Notes: a model not told the origin generated them from the sequence alone. A stretch of 64,000 bases of DNA from Arsenophonus sp052174495 (GCA_052174495.1 JBQMRR010000015.1:1-64000), one strand, 5' to 3'. Shown: positions 41,996-53,589, counted from the stretch's first letter. A program made the numbers and translations.

Positions 41996-43384
41996 TAGTT
42001 TTATTGTTAAAATCCGCTATAATTGTTAATATCCGCTATAAAAAAGATAACTTATAAAAGTGAGAAAACAATTAATATATTAATTAATAAATTCATAATT
42101 TATTTTTCAATTAAAAATAATAAAAACAGTAACAATATTAATTTTTAATTTAAACAAAGATTTTATTATTATAAATATAACAATATCTAATAAGTAGAAA
42201 ACTTTTAATCTTTAATATTAAATTTACACCTATATCTTAACAAAGGTTATTGATAGAAATTTTCTATACTATATGAAGGATTTTTCGCAGAGTTTATCAT
42301 GAGAAAGCAAGCAGCGATACAGATCAAAGAGACTCCTTTCCGCACTTTGCAGCAATATAAAACTGCATCTCATTATTTAGCTCGCTTGACTATCTAAATA
42401 GATAGTCTCGATTCATACATTGAATCAACTCTCTTCATTTTATCCTACCCATATTATCACAATAAACATATTTCCCGCTGTGGAAATTTATTAGGTTCAG
42501 CGATTTTCATTGAAAAATCCTCAATTACAGAAAAACTTAATAATCTTATTAAAAGTCTCTGACGAAACTACATAACAAAAATAAATAGTTTAGTTATCTG
42601 CAATATATCTTGAATAGTTTAACTTTACAGAATTCAGAATTCAGCGAAATAAACAGGCATTAATTTGAAAGCAGTGTTTAGATGGTATTACTGTTTTTTT
42701 GCTTCAGTGATGACAGCCAACTTAAATGTACTAAGTAGTATTTTTAAAGTCCACAAAAAATTTTCCTAAATCCTTTAAAAGGAAGTGTTATATACCACAT
42801 AGGAAACCTAGAAAACATGAAGAGTAGGAGGATAAAAGGAAAAAACGAATCTTGCTCTTAATAGCTTAAGATTTCCATGGCAATGTGAGAAATGAGATTC
42901 TTGAAGAATTTAATAAAAAGTAGATTAGTCATTTTATTGAGCTGATCATCGATAAAAGTTTATTCTTTATCAGATGCAGCTAAAGAGTACGAAATCTTTT
43001 CTAGTTAACATGAAATTAGTTACCATTGTTTAATAAAATTAAATAATCAGAAAGTTATTAATAAGAAATTTCAGATTCAAATTGAACAGTTATATCAGAC
43101 GATTAAAAGGATAGATGAGTATTTTAGAAGGTATAGAGTATTATTTATCGAATTATCTGCCTCGAGAAGATTGTTTAAAATCCCAATAATTAAAATTCAA
43201 ACATGAATACAAAATCGCTCTACGAACAAATCAATAATATTTCCAATATTAGCCGTTTTCATGTAGTTTGCGTTAAAATCTAAAATAAAGCGGATATCAA
43301 TTTGATTAAATAATTTTATGATTCTCATTTAAATCCGTAAGCATGTAGGATATTTTTATGAGTCAAGTTATTAGTAAATATAAT
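41996..43384. other. Unassigned eroded segment with a palindrome
   Basis: About 1.4 kb between two facing IS256 copies. From 42290 to 42540 the composition is richer in G/C than its surroundings. It contains an 8-bp inverted repeat GACTATCT-AAAT-AGATAGTC at 42388-42407 and a 32-codon open frame starting at 42300 (MRKQAAIQIKETPFRTLQQ). I recognise no family; remnants of dcuA, expected beside aspA, were not found. Confidence 0.4.
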
Positions 43385-44780
43385 ATATGACTACTAGGTT
43401 ACGTTCTACTCTGATGCTTCATAAATCTATTCCATTTTTAAATTTGGTGTTGCTTATCATTAGTGTCAAAAGGTCAACTTCTTTATCCGGCTTTATCATT
43501 TTCTGAGAAAATAAAAATAGCTTAAATAGCATAAAAGGATTCTTTTTTGAACTATGCAGCGCTTATGTATCAACTTCATAGCCTTATACTGTCACAAAAT
43601 TCGACTCATAATCAGATTCGTTATTCTTGTTGATACCACTGTGCTGACATGAAGCCATAAAATGGCAGCATTCCCCTCAATCTTTTCCAAGTTTCTTCTT
43701 CTATGCAGGGGGTGTGCTTTGCTGATAACTTTACCAACAAAATATCAATAGCGTTATTAATAGAATTACAGTTTTCAGCTAATCCAACTTGTGGCGGCTG
43801 CCTTAACTTTCGGTTACATACCTTTAAGGGAACCAAACTAGCATATTAGATGTTTTATGTACCACCAAGCAACGTTGATGGTATATGTCAAGGAATATCA
43901 TTTTTTGCCGCCATTGCATTCCAAAAATTAAGCACCGGCATTTCTCTCATGCGAAGTCTAAGAGATACAGTTAAGAAACGCATTTACGTTCATCCAGAAG
44001 TTTGGCCCAGTTTGTTTCTGATGCTCAATAACCATTTTTGAGTACAGTTGTCTCTTTACGTCCATGGATAGTAAGGTTGATTTAACTAGCAGATAAAGAG
44101 ATTAGCTTGCCTGACAGGACAGGTTCATCTCTCCATAGATCAAGAAATAAACATAGCACGTATCCGTTTAAATCACGTAATCGTCATTGCCTTATCCTCT
44201 TTAAGACATTGCTGTTTCAGTCTCCTGATTGTCTGCAGACAGTAGAAAGCCACGTGCTTTTTATCGAGAATCGCTTCAGAGGCTTCCTAAAAATCACCAG
44301 TAGACCACATTTCTAGAATGTAGGAGAATGGCAGCAATTTTTCGACGTTTTGTACTATTTATATAATGGAGTGATAAGGAGCTCTTGAAGTATATTTCAT
44401 TACCCTTCGATTCTCTGAACTTTATGTACTTTAATTTTAATATTGTCAATACCCGTCTTGTAAGTTAGATATAATAAATAAGTGTTACGGATTTCGGATT
44501 AGCAACACGTTGATAAGGTGGTATTTTATCAGGTTATCGAAATCATGACTTCGAGTCGAGCTCATGCTCAAGAACGGTGTCTATCAGCTTTCTGATAATA
44601 TCACTAATGAGTTCATGCAAAGAATTACGATAATATCTAGTTTCACGAATACCTATTAAAGAGCAGGCTTTCATGGCATATGATATCTACGTAATTAAAA
44701 TCATCCCCGAAAGCAATTAGTAGGATATGTGGTTAGCATCTCTGAAATCCCATATATTAGAAATGAGTATAACTCTATTT
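43385..44780 (-). mobile_element. IS256-family element, decayed copy
   Basis: Near full-length copy on minus. The 3' block at 43400-43510 and the 5' block at 44430-44760, including the region for the IEIKV motif, match the copies at 20.4 and 23.3 kb. Confidence 0.75.
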
Positions 44781-45094
44781 AGTCTATGGTAGTTATAAAT
44801 TGATTTCATTTAGTTTTTAACTCTCATTTAATTAAAATTCTAGATGGAGAAACCATTACCTTAAAATTAAGATAGTCTTATGACTTTTTGTTATGTGGAG
44901 GACATATACTACATTTAAGTATTTTTTATGATAAATTAATTAACATAAAAATAAATTATCTCTATTAATGGATATTAAAACTATTAATCTCACTTATCGA
45001 AAATAAAAATAACAGAGAAAATAGAAAAATGTATAACATACAACTAATATAGAATTTAACGCTAGGGAATGAATTAACGCTATTAACAGGAAAT

Positions 45095-46025
45095 CCTAAT
45101 CACTATCTTTTTAGTTTAGCACCGATGATTGAGTAGACAGATTGCTATTGCCGTTATTTTATCGGTTTTGACTAAAAGCGTTATTTGGATACAAAAATGG
45201 TAACAACTATCGCGCTTATTTATAGTAAGGGTGATTATCTGGCTTATTATTGAAAATGAACATACAGTTGCTTTCCAACTGCTGGTAATTAACTTGTAGC
45301 TTTAGCCAATTATATAAAATAGCTCAGAAAGTGATTATGATGAGGTTAATTTAAATATTGATTGTCCTTAAGATTGGGTCCAAATACTCGTTTTGTATTT
45401 ATTTAATGCTTGAAAGCGCACTAGTAATGAATTCTATAAAAGCAATGTAGGATGCTTACTATGATCCAAATAACAATAAAAACCAAAATCGGCGTTGATG
45501 ATAATACTTATGCTTTTTTGAGCAATTTTTTGATAAATTCATGTTAGAAAGTGAATGTTATTTATTTTTTATTCATACTCAAAAAAGTTTGGTTATCGTG
45601 GTTAAGTTAAAAACAGAATCAGAAAATACTACCTTTAGACTATTCACGTCTGTATCAATTAAAAAAGATTTTCCTCAGTTAACCATTGAGGTTAATGGAA
45701 ATATGAAAAACGTTAATAACGCTAAACAGCATTTACATCATTTTGATGATATTATGATAAGTCAAAAGTTTATCAATATCTTATGTTATTAACTTAGGTT
45801 TATTTAGAGTTTTTAACTAAGGTAATCGGTTGCTGATTCGATTTTATAGTACAAGCAATATATTCATATATTAAACGAGAGTTGAAATAAGGAATTTATT
45901 TAGGTAATATTACTGTTATATATTGAAGATATTTAAAAATATTTTCGGTTCCAGCTAGAGCTGCGTCGTTATTTGAGTGAAAATTCCAATAAAAATGTGT
46001 TGATCTAACTTTTGTTAAGTAAATT
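45095..46025 (+). pseudogene. dusA: dusA, tRNA-dihydrouridine synthase A remnant
   Basis: DusA reduces uridine 20/20a in the tRNA D-loop with FMN. Near 45110 FSLAPMIE, a stop, then TDCYCRYF match FSVAPMMDWTDRHCRYF. NLNID-P around 45350 matches NLNVGCPSD, and TIKTKIGVDDNTYAF near 45475 matches TVKTRIGIDDQDSYEF. The frame from 45541 reads LFFIHTQKSLVIV, FPQLTIEVNGNMKNVNNAKQ and HLHHFDDIMISQKFI, matching MFIIHARKAWLSG and FPHLTMSINGGIKSLEEAKA. YIKRELK-GIYLG follows near 45870. Stops and shifts are numerous. E. coli has dusA upstream of dnaB with pspG and qorA between. Confidence 0.9.
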
Positions 46026-46173
46026 TTAAGTTTATCAAGAATAAATAATTGGCTAACTTGCTTATTTATCTTATGCTAGACTTGATAATGAGTTAATTTA
46101 AGGGTAACTAAAATATATTCAAGTATAGCATTTGATTAATAAAACAGTTTTTATTTTATTTTTTACTTGTACT

Positions 46174-46245
46174 CTCTATTTCTCTATTTCTCTATTTCTC
46201 TATTTCTCTATTTCTCTATTTCTCTATTTCTCTATTTCTCTATTT
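46174..46245 (+). repeat. Nine perfect tandem copies of CTCTATTT
   Basis: An 8-bp unit repeated nine times without a mismatch, just downstream of the dusA remnant and preceded by a partial unit. It is strand-asymmetric pyrimidine-rich DNA outside any gene. Confidence 0.97.
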
Positions 46246-46249
46246 TTTC

Positions 46250-46595
46250 TAATTTTTCTAAATTATTTTCATTAATATTACAGAATTATTAATTAATTTA
46301 TGAAATTTAATTAATTTATTATTTTATCTAATTGTATTAGAAAAGTATTAAATTTCTGATTTTCAGAATAATAAATAATTAAAAGTTCATTCTTTGAAAA
46401 TCGGTTTTTGTCATAAATATCATTAATAAATATATTGATTTCTTCATAACTATTCCATAGAGAAATAAATTCTATTTAATTAAAAATTTCTTTGTTAAGG
46501 AATAAATAAACTAACTAAATATTCGTAAATAAAATAATCTCAAAGTGCAGTTTATTAAAAGATTAATTATAGAGTTAATAGTAAATATACTATAC
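46250..46595. other. AT-rich spacer, nothing recognised
   Basis: About 340 bases of extremely A/T-rich sequence after the tandem repeat. pspG and qorA, expected here from E. coli, were not recognised. Confidence 0.45.
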
Positions 46596-46599
46596 AATA

Positions 46600-47815
46600 T
46601 TTATTAGTTGAAGAAAAGATAACTTTAGAAATTTTTCTCCATCTTAAATTAAATGTTATTTATACAAAAATCAGCAAGTCAACTTTACTTAGGCAGTTTC
46701 TTTTTTTAAGAAAATGGGAAAAAGATTAGATACCGTCAAAAGAGTTCTTTTCCTCGAATCAAAGTTTTTAGTACGTTCTCAGCTTTATATCTTCACTATT
46801 GCAAAAGCTAATTCAATTGGATTCGTTGGTCTTATTGACACCAAGTGCACTGATGAGAAGTTATGGAAGAGTGCCAGTTGTTTTTCTTTATTTTTCTTCA
46901 ATATTCTCAGTACTACAGAGAAATTTATGATGAAAATCTTCACAACATAACATAAAGAGTTTTATTAGCAGCATCGAAGTTCTCTACTATTTAAAAATCT
47001 CCTGAGGCTCAAGCTTTAATTTTTGATTATCTACCTTATCAGTAAGGTGTCGCATGAGTTATTTTATGTAGCAAACGAGATTATGCCGCATGCTCAGAAA
47101 TATCTTTACCATTGTATTTCAAAAACTAAGCATAACATCTAAGTTCTAATCACTAGGGGTATAATTAAATCACGCATTTTCGGTCTCATTGAGGAAATGT
47201 AGCCCATTGCGCGTCTGATTCTTGATAAGCACTTTGACCGAAAAAAGTTCCTTATGTCCATGAAGCAGTTACGCCAATAATATAAACTATCAGGCAAAGG
47301 CGATCAGGTTTCCTAACAAGACAATTATGCTATCATCTGACCAGAAAAAACGTAACGCATATCGCTTAATCACGCAGTCGCCATCGCCTGTGTTCTTGAA
47401 GCCAATTCAGTTTTAGTCTGTTGATGAGTACTGGTAGAGAAATAATGTGTTTTTATAGAGAAGCGCCAAAACAGAGGAGAGCTTTATAAAAATTTCCGGT
47501 ATATATGGTTTTCTAGGTACTACAGGAATAGAGTAGAAACTCTTCATCATCTTTACACGTTTTAGATAGGGCAGCAATAATGAACTGTTAAAACATATTC
47601 TGTTGTCACTGTAATCTCCTGATATTAGACGCTTTAATTTCAGCATCACAAGTACTCGTTTTTTAGGTTTTCTATAGCACAAATAACCATTAAATACGAT
47701 GGCATGGGGAAGGCGTAAATAAGGGGGGGTGGTTTCAGTATGGATTTGAGCTCATTTCCTTAACGGAAGTGCCCTTACATCTGCCTAGCACCTATCCATT
47801 CACTATAAAAAGCAT
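46600..47815 (-). mobile_element. IS256-family element, decayed copy
   Basis: On minus. The 3' block lies at 46640-46760 and the IEIKV region near 47620-47660. The 5' end is disturbed by a G7 tract at 47723-47729, and the last block (TTTGAGCTCATTTCC) matches the 44540 region. Confidence 0.72.
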
Positions 47816-48969
47816 AATCCTGTTTATTTTTAACTAAACGATTTTTATCCATAATTATAATATTTTATAAAGTTCAGTTTTATTGTCAATAAAATGCTAT
47901 TTTCTTGATAAGAATCCTAAAACATTTTCAGATTTTATAAAAGATAATAGTAAAAAGTTATTAAGGTTTTATCTTAGATAAAATGATTAAGTTCCCATAA
48001 AATACTAGTAAATAACATATCTTGTTTATTTCCAGATCATTATAGAGAAATTCTTGTCGCACATACCTATATTCATGATAAAATAGCTATTGAGAGATTA
48101 TAGCTAAGGTGAATATCATTATGATGGGCTCCATTATCAGGCAACTATAACATTTAAAATCAGTGCTGGCTTCCAGGCCAATAAAAAGTTTGCATCTACT
48201 TTTAGTAAGTGTTACGGCATAGTCGTACATTTATTGATTATAAACAGTAAAATAAGATGATGTTGATGATCATCTCTATACTCATATTCTATGTCGTTTG
48301 CCGATGATGCATTCTGTCGTCAGCTGCTTAGAAATCTTTACTCATTTTTCTGAGAAAAATAGTTTTCTTTCTTTCGTTGATCTTCTGGATAGTCACGTAA
48401 ATTCCAAAACCTCGTTATATTTTGATCTGATATGAATCGCTGTTTACGTAGCCTCATACAGGAATTTATGTAAAATAAGATAGGAAATCCTAAAGCTAAG
48501 CATAAACGTTTAAAAGTTACTAATTTGCTTATCTGTACGTAGATATAAATATATTCCACAAATGCTAAACAAAACTTCACGACATTATCTTTTTGTAGAT
48601 ATATATCGCAATACTTGATGAGTTTTATCTATTCTTAAAATATTAAAATTTTGGTTAATGCTTGACATTTCTTACGTGATTTTAACCATGGCATTTCCAT
48701 AGCTATCCATCGGATACTTATAGATAATGGAAAAATAGATAATGGAAAAGAATTTTAGTAACTTCTAGTCTAGAAAAAGGATTCAACCATCGAAAAGCAA
48801 GAATTTTACAGTTTGTATACAGAGCTTGATATAGAATGAACTTAGTCCTCTGATATATCCTGAAAGGAATAATCTGGTTGATCAATTTATAATGTGCGCA
48901 TGGGAAGGATGCGCTACAAAGTTATCATTTCAATTTTGTTAAAAATTCAAGATCACTACTCTGGATAAT
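47816..48969. other. Unassigned eroded segment upstream of dnaB
   Basis: About 1.15 kb. A minus-strand open frame of 80 codons (48338-48580) has a plausible amino-acid mix but no homology I recognise. In E. coli qorA (minus) lies upstream of dnaB; its motifs were not seen. Confidence 0.35.
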
Positions 48970-49076
48970 ATTTTGACTATACAATCAAGAATTACTCAAT
49001 CAGTATTGAGTAGTAGTAAAACTTCATTACAGTTTATGAAAAATTGATTTAAAGTTAAACTTAAATTATTTAAAAA
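48970..49076 (+). repeat. Dispersed ~105-bp repeat, copy 2
   Basis: Same-orientation match to 33210-33316. It ends about 70 nt before the dnaB start. Confidence 0.6.
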
Positions 49077-49147
49077 ACCATACTATCTTCCTGTATGTGA
49101 CATATACTGATATGCGACTCTATTGATTAATGGGTAAATAAAGTATT

Positions 49148-50560
49148 ATGGCAAAGAAGTATTCCGCAGAAACCGTATTTATTGGTCAGAAAGATCCTCA
49201 AATAGAAGGGCTAAAAATTCCACCTCACTCATTAGAGGCTGAGCAATCTGTATTGGGTGGATTAATGTTAGATAATGAGCGTTGGGAGTATGTCTCAGAA
49301 CGTGTAACAAATACAGATTTTTTTAGTCGACCACATAGAACTATTTTTTCTAAAATGCAACGTCTGCTTGAACAAAGCAGACCAATTGATTTAATTACTT
49401 TATCTGAATCGTTAGAGCAGCAAGGTGAATTAGATAGTATTGGTGGCTTTGCCTATTTAGCGGAATTAGCTAAAAATACTCCAAGTGTTGCTAATATTAA
49501 CGCTTATGCAGATATTGTGCGAGAACGTGCTGTTGTTCGTGACATGATTGCAGTGGCAAATGAGATCGCTAATGCAGGTTATGATCCTCAAGGTAGGACA
49601 AGCGAAGAGTTACTAGATTTAGCTGAGTCACGTGTTTTTCAAATTGCTGAAACTCGTGCTAATAAATATGACGGTCCAAAAGGAATTGAAGAGATACTAT
49701 CGGAAACAGTGGAAAAAATTGAACAGCTATATCAAAAGCCTCATGATGGCGTAACAGGTGTTTCTACCGGTTATCAGGATCTGGATCGAAAAACAGCAGG
49801 ATTACAAAATTCTGATCTTATTATCGTAGCAGCTCGCCCTTCCATGGGTAAAACAACTTTTGCGATGAATTTATGTGAACATGCGGCCATGATAGAAGAA
49901 AAACCAGTTTTAATTTTTAGTCTAGAAATGCCAGCAAATCAAATCATGATGCGTATGTTAGCTTCTTTATCGCGTGTTGATCAAACGCGTATTCGTACTG
50001 GCCAACTGGATGACGAAGATTGGGCGCGAATTTCCAGTACAATAGGGTTGTTGATGGAAAAACGAAATATGTACATTGATGACTCTGCTGGATTAACGCC
50101 GATAGAAATTCGTTCACGTGCTCGCCGGGTTTACCGTGAACATGGTGCTTTAAGTTTAATTATGATTGATTATCTTCAACTTATGCGTGTTCCTTCCCTA
50201 TCTGATAATCGTACACTTGAAATTGCTGAAATCTCTCGCTCACTTAAATCGTTGGCGAAAGAGTTACAAGTGCCAGTAATCGCATTATCACAACTTAACC
50301 GTAGCTTAGAACAACGAGCAAATAAAAAACCAGTAAATTCAGATTTGCGGGAATCCGGCTCAATTGAACAGGATGCGGATTTAATTATATTTATTTATCG
50401 AGATGAAGTTTATAACGATAACTCAGATCTTAAAGGGATAGCAGAAATTATTATTGGTAAACAGCGTAATGGGCCGATTGGAACAGTACGTCTAACTTTT
50501 AATGGACAATGGTCACGTTTTGATAATTATGCTGAGTCAATTATTTATCATGACGAATAA
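49148..50560 (+). CDS. dnaB: Replicative DNA helicase DnaB
   Basis: Hexameric ATP-driven helicase unwinding the fork and recruiting primase. It has 470 residues (471 in E. coli). The N-terminal collar domain (PPHSLEAEQSVLGGLMLDNERW, then residues to about 150), a linker, and the RecA-like domain with Walker A (ARPSMGKTTFAMNL), Walker B (LIMIDYLQLMRV), and DLRESGSIEQDADLI are intact; the arginine finger lies in KQRNGPIGTVRL. The ribosome site is weak. alr follows 31 nt after the stop, as in E. coli, suggesting co-transcription. Confidence 0.98.
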   Translation: MAKKYSAETVFIGQKDPQIEGLKIPPHSLEAEQSVLGGLMLDNERWEYVSERVTNTDFFSRPHRTIFSKMQRLLEQSRPIDLITLSESLEQQGELDSIGGFAYLAELAKNTPSVANINAYADIVRERAVVRDMIAVANEIANAGYDPQGRTSEELLDLAESRVFQIAETRANKYDGPKGIEEILSETVEKIEQLYQKPHDGVTGVSTGYQDLDRKTAGLQNSDLIIVAARPSMGKTTFAMNLCEHAAMIEEKPVLIFSLEMPANQIMMRMLASLSRVDQTRIRTGQLDDEDWARISSTIGLLMEKRNMYIDDSAGLTPIEIRSRARRVYREHGALSLIMIDYLQLMRVPSLSDNRTLEIAEISRSLKSLAKELQVPVIALSQLNRSLEQRANKKPVNSDLRESGSIEQDADLIIFIYRDEVYNDNSDLKGIAEIIIGKQRNGPIGTVRLTFNGQWSRFDNYAESIIYHDE

Positions 50561-50591
50561 TTTATCTATTTAATTTAATATGGAGAGTAAA

Positions 50592-51671
50592 ATGAAAGCG
50601 GCAACTGCTGTGATTTATCGCTGCGCTCTACGTCACAATTTACAACGGGTTCGGGAAATTGCAGTTAATAGTCGAATAATTGCTGTCGTTAAAGCTAATG
50701 CTTATGGGCATGGTTTATTAGAAATAGCGCACACAATTAAAGATCTGGTTGATAGTTTTGGCGTTGCTCGTATTAGCGAAGCAATCGCATTACGTAAAAA
50801 TGATATTAGCAATCCTATCTTATTATTAGAAGGTTTTTTTGATCTATCTGAGTTACCTATTATTACCAGGTATGCAATTGACGTGGTTGTGCAAAGCATT
50901 GAGCAACTTAAAATTTTAGAGCAGATAAAATTAGAAAAAGCAATAAAAGTTTGGATGAAACTTGATACTGGTATGCACCGTTTGGGATTCAGACCTGAAG
51001 AGGCAGAAATGTCTTATACTCGCTTAATGGCATGTCATAATATCCAAAAGCCTATTAATATTATGAGTCATTTCAGTTCCGCTGATAAACTTAGTTTACC
51101 AATAGTAACTGAGCAGCAATTAGCTTGTTTTAATGATTTTATAAAAGACAAAGCTAGTGAAAAATCAATCGCTGCATCTGCTGGTATTCTATTATGGCAG
51201 ACATCGCATTTTGATTGGGTGCGTCCTGGTATAATGATGTATGGTGTTTCAGGACAGGAAGGTAAAAAAGGAAAAGATTTTGGTCTGCTACCGGTGATGA
51301 CACTTAAATCTAATTTAATTGCTATTCGTCAACATAAAGCCGGAGAGTCGGTTGGTTATGGTGGAATTTGGGTTAGTGAACAGGATACTAATCTTGGTGT
51401 GGTCGCGATTGGTTATGGCGATGGTTATCCACGTAATGCCCCGTTAAACACGCCAGTACTAATAAATGGGCGCAAAGTGCCGATTGTTGGTAGAGTCTCT
51501 ATGGATATGATTTCAGTAGATTTAGGAATTGAAACTAACGATAAAGTCGGTGATGAAGCAATTATATGGGGTGATCTATTACCTGTTGAAGAAGTAGCTG
51601 CATATACTGGTATAAGTGATTATGAATTACTGACAAAGTTAACATCACGAGTGACAATGGAATATATTTAG
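50592..51671 (+). CDS. alr: Alanine racemase (PLP-dependent)
   Basis: Interconverts L- and D-alanine for peptidoglycan. I start at ATG 50592 (MKAATAVIYRCALRHNLQ), giving 359 residues as in E. coli; GGAG 7 nt upstream supports it over the ATG four codons earlier. The PLP lysine is K34 in VVKANAYGHG; the catalytic tyrosine lies in GYGDGYPRNAP; KLDTGMHRLGFRP, SHFDWVRPGIMMYG and VGRVSMDMISVDLG are conserved. Retention implies the cell still builds murein. It uses PLP, whose synthesis the epd gene here feeds. Confidence 0.96.
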   Translation: MKAATAVIYRCALRHNLQRVREIAVNSRIIAVVKANAYGHGLLEIAHTIKDLVDSFGVARISEAIALRKNDISNPILLLEGFFDLSELPIITRYAIDVVVQSIEQLKILEQIKLEKAIKVWMKLDTGMHRLGFRPEEAEMSYTRLMACHNIQKPINIMSHFSSADKLSLPIVTEQQLACFNDFIKDKASEKSIAASAGILLWQTSHFDWVRPGIMMYGVSGQEGKKGKDFGLLPVMTLKSNLIAIRQHKAGESVGYGGIWVSEQDTNLGVVAIGYGDGYPRNAPLNTPVLINGRKVPIVGRVSMDMISVDLGIETNDKVGDEAIIWGDLLPVEEVAAYTGISDYELLTKLTSRVTMEYI

Positions 51672-51699
51672 ACAAATAAATTTGCTATCGGTTATTTAA

Positions 51700-51890
51700 T
51701 AAAGATTAACGTGAAAATAAAATTAATCTTAGTATTGGTTTTTATTATAAAAGCAAAAGTAATATTCTCCAATCTGAAGTTGCTGATAAAGCAAATACTA
51801 AGCTTAATCAGTTATCAGCCATCTGCGGGTTCCATCTATTTAATAAGGGAGGACTATATAACTATAGTATAGCGATTTAAAAACTGCTTT
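51700..51890 (+). pseudogene. tyrB: tyrB, aromatic aminotransferase stub
   Basis: TyrB transaminates tyrosine, phenylalanine and leucine. Only an N-terminal piece is left: INLSIGFYYKSKSNILQSEV and ADKANTKLN match NLSIGLYYNEDGIIPQLQAV and AEAEARLN; LFNKGGLYNYSIA matches the MEGLNCYRHAI region. It is broken by an IS256 copy at about 51925. dnaB-alr-tyrB is the E. coli order. Confidence 0.75.
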
Positions 51891-51924
51891 TTGTGCTATG
51901 ATAGGCAATTAAAAGGAGAGTTAT

Positions 51925-53345
51925 ACTCATTTATGGTGATGAGATTTCGAAAATTCTGTGCATATATTATCCTATTGATTAATTTCATGGATGATTTCAA
52001 GAAGAGAGAGCAGATATACTATAAAATCTATCCCTATAATAGGGGGGGTTAGATCCCTCACGAAATTTCATATCACCTCTGGCTCTTTATATGACTCATT
52101 TATAATTCTAACAGGTATCTGATAGCACCACTGTTTAGGATGAGATTGTAACTATGTGCTGCAATAAGATACTAAAATACCGCCTTGTTTACTAGTATCA
52201 ATCATCGATCATAACGATTATCTGCTATAGATAATCATACAGACTAGTATGAGCGATATTAAAATTAAAATATCTAAAGTATAAGATCGCAGTATAAACA
52301 GAATATTCTTAAAGAACTTATGCTACCGTTTTATCTAAAGCGTGCAAAAGTAGTACGATATCTGTATTAGTAAAGACATGTCACTAATAATTTTAACGAA
52401 ATCTTTTATGGGAAGTTGGTTCTAGATAAAAAATAGATAATCTCTCTATCAAGTACATCAGCAGACTGAAACAGTAATGGTTTAAAAAGTTAACAGGCAA
52501 TGGTGTCTGCGTAATTTACGCGATACGTATTATATTTATTTTTTGACCGATAATGGTATATATCATCTCGTTCTGTCAGGGAAGCTGATTGTTTTTACAT
52601 GCTGTTCATTATTATGGTACTGCGCATGAACTTAGAGAGCTCGTTATTCTAAAAAATGATTATTAATAGTCAGAAGTGACTTGTCTTAACTTCTAATTCC
52701 ATTTAAGCACGGACTTAATTATATCTCCTAGGCCCATCCTAGGATGGACTTAATACCATTAGTTTTAAAATGAAATGTAAAATTTTTAAGACATACAGCG
52801 CTAAATCCTGTTAAGTTGTATAAAATACTTTTTGTACTGGCTTCACTACCGCAAAAGTGAGGATATGTAACCAAAAGTTAAAACTTAAAGTATAGGAACT
52901 TCTGCCTACCAAAAAAGAGTCGCAATGCCGCTAATAAATCTCTTGATATTTCATTGGGAAGATTTTTAGCGAAATATTATCCTGCAGCAATGAAGAAACT
53001 GCAAAAAATTAAGAAGAATTTTTTGCAATCCTATCCATTCTCTATCAGCGCACTGAATATTAAATAAGAATAAAAATCCGGTTAATTAACTTTTTACGAC
53101 AGTGAGGATATGAAGCTGATGCGCGAAGCGATGTAGTTCGAAAACAATTCTTTTAATGATATTTAAGTTGCTTCCGTCTGCTCAAAAAAAACTGTAACTA
53201 GCTAAGGGTATTTATTATCTTGTGTTAATATTACTAATAATAACGTTTAATTTAAGGATAGAGAACATATTTACGAAGCATTGGAGTTAGAGAGTAGAAA
53301 TTAGCCTAACTGTCATTTAGGATTTACTAATAACTCTCTAATGTA
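51925..53345 (+). mobile_element. IS256-family element, decayed copy, inside tyrB
   Basis: Near full-length copy on plus. IKIKISKV lies near 52260-52280, YIYF-TDNGIYH near 52530-52560 (family YVYWWVDGIYxxVR), and the C-terminal region extends to 53300. A G7 tract and about 30 unmatched bases at 52042-52085 replace element sequence. Confidence 0.78.
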
Positions 53346-53484
53346 GTTTAGATTGCATTTTGCATAGGAATATTAGTACAAAGTCGCATGGAGCATAATA
53401 TTCTAAGTCTTAATATATATAACTTTTAGAATTTCTTCTTTTGACCATTAAGAACTATTAAGCATTGATAGTTAAGAAATTAAA

Positions 53485-53508
53485 TTCCCCCTTTAAGTGA
53501 AGGGGGAA
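53485..53508. other. Perfect G/C-cored hairpin between IS copies
   Basis: TTCCCCCTT (53485-53493), a 6-nt loop, AAGGGGGAA (53500-53508). It lies between the end of the IS256 copy and the start of the IS91 copy. On minus it is followed by a T-rich stretch, so it could terminate transcription; alternatively it is an IS end structure. Confidence 0.6.
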
Positions 53509-53589
53509 GCCATTCATTTTTGTTAAATGAGATAGAATCCATTTACTGGATCTATTGTAAGTTTCAATTTCATTGAAATGTGTATTCTT

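Noticed and set aside
46174..46245. CRISPR array
   Set aside because: Units are 8 bp with no spacers; a simple tandem repeat.
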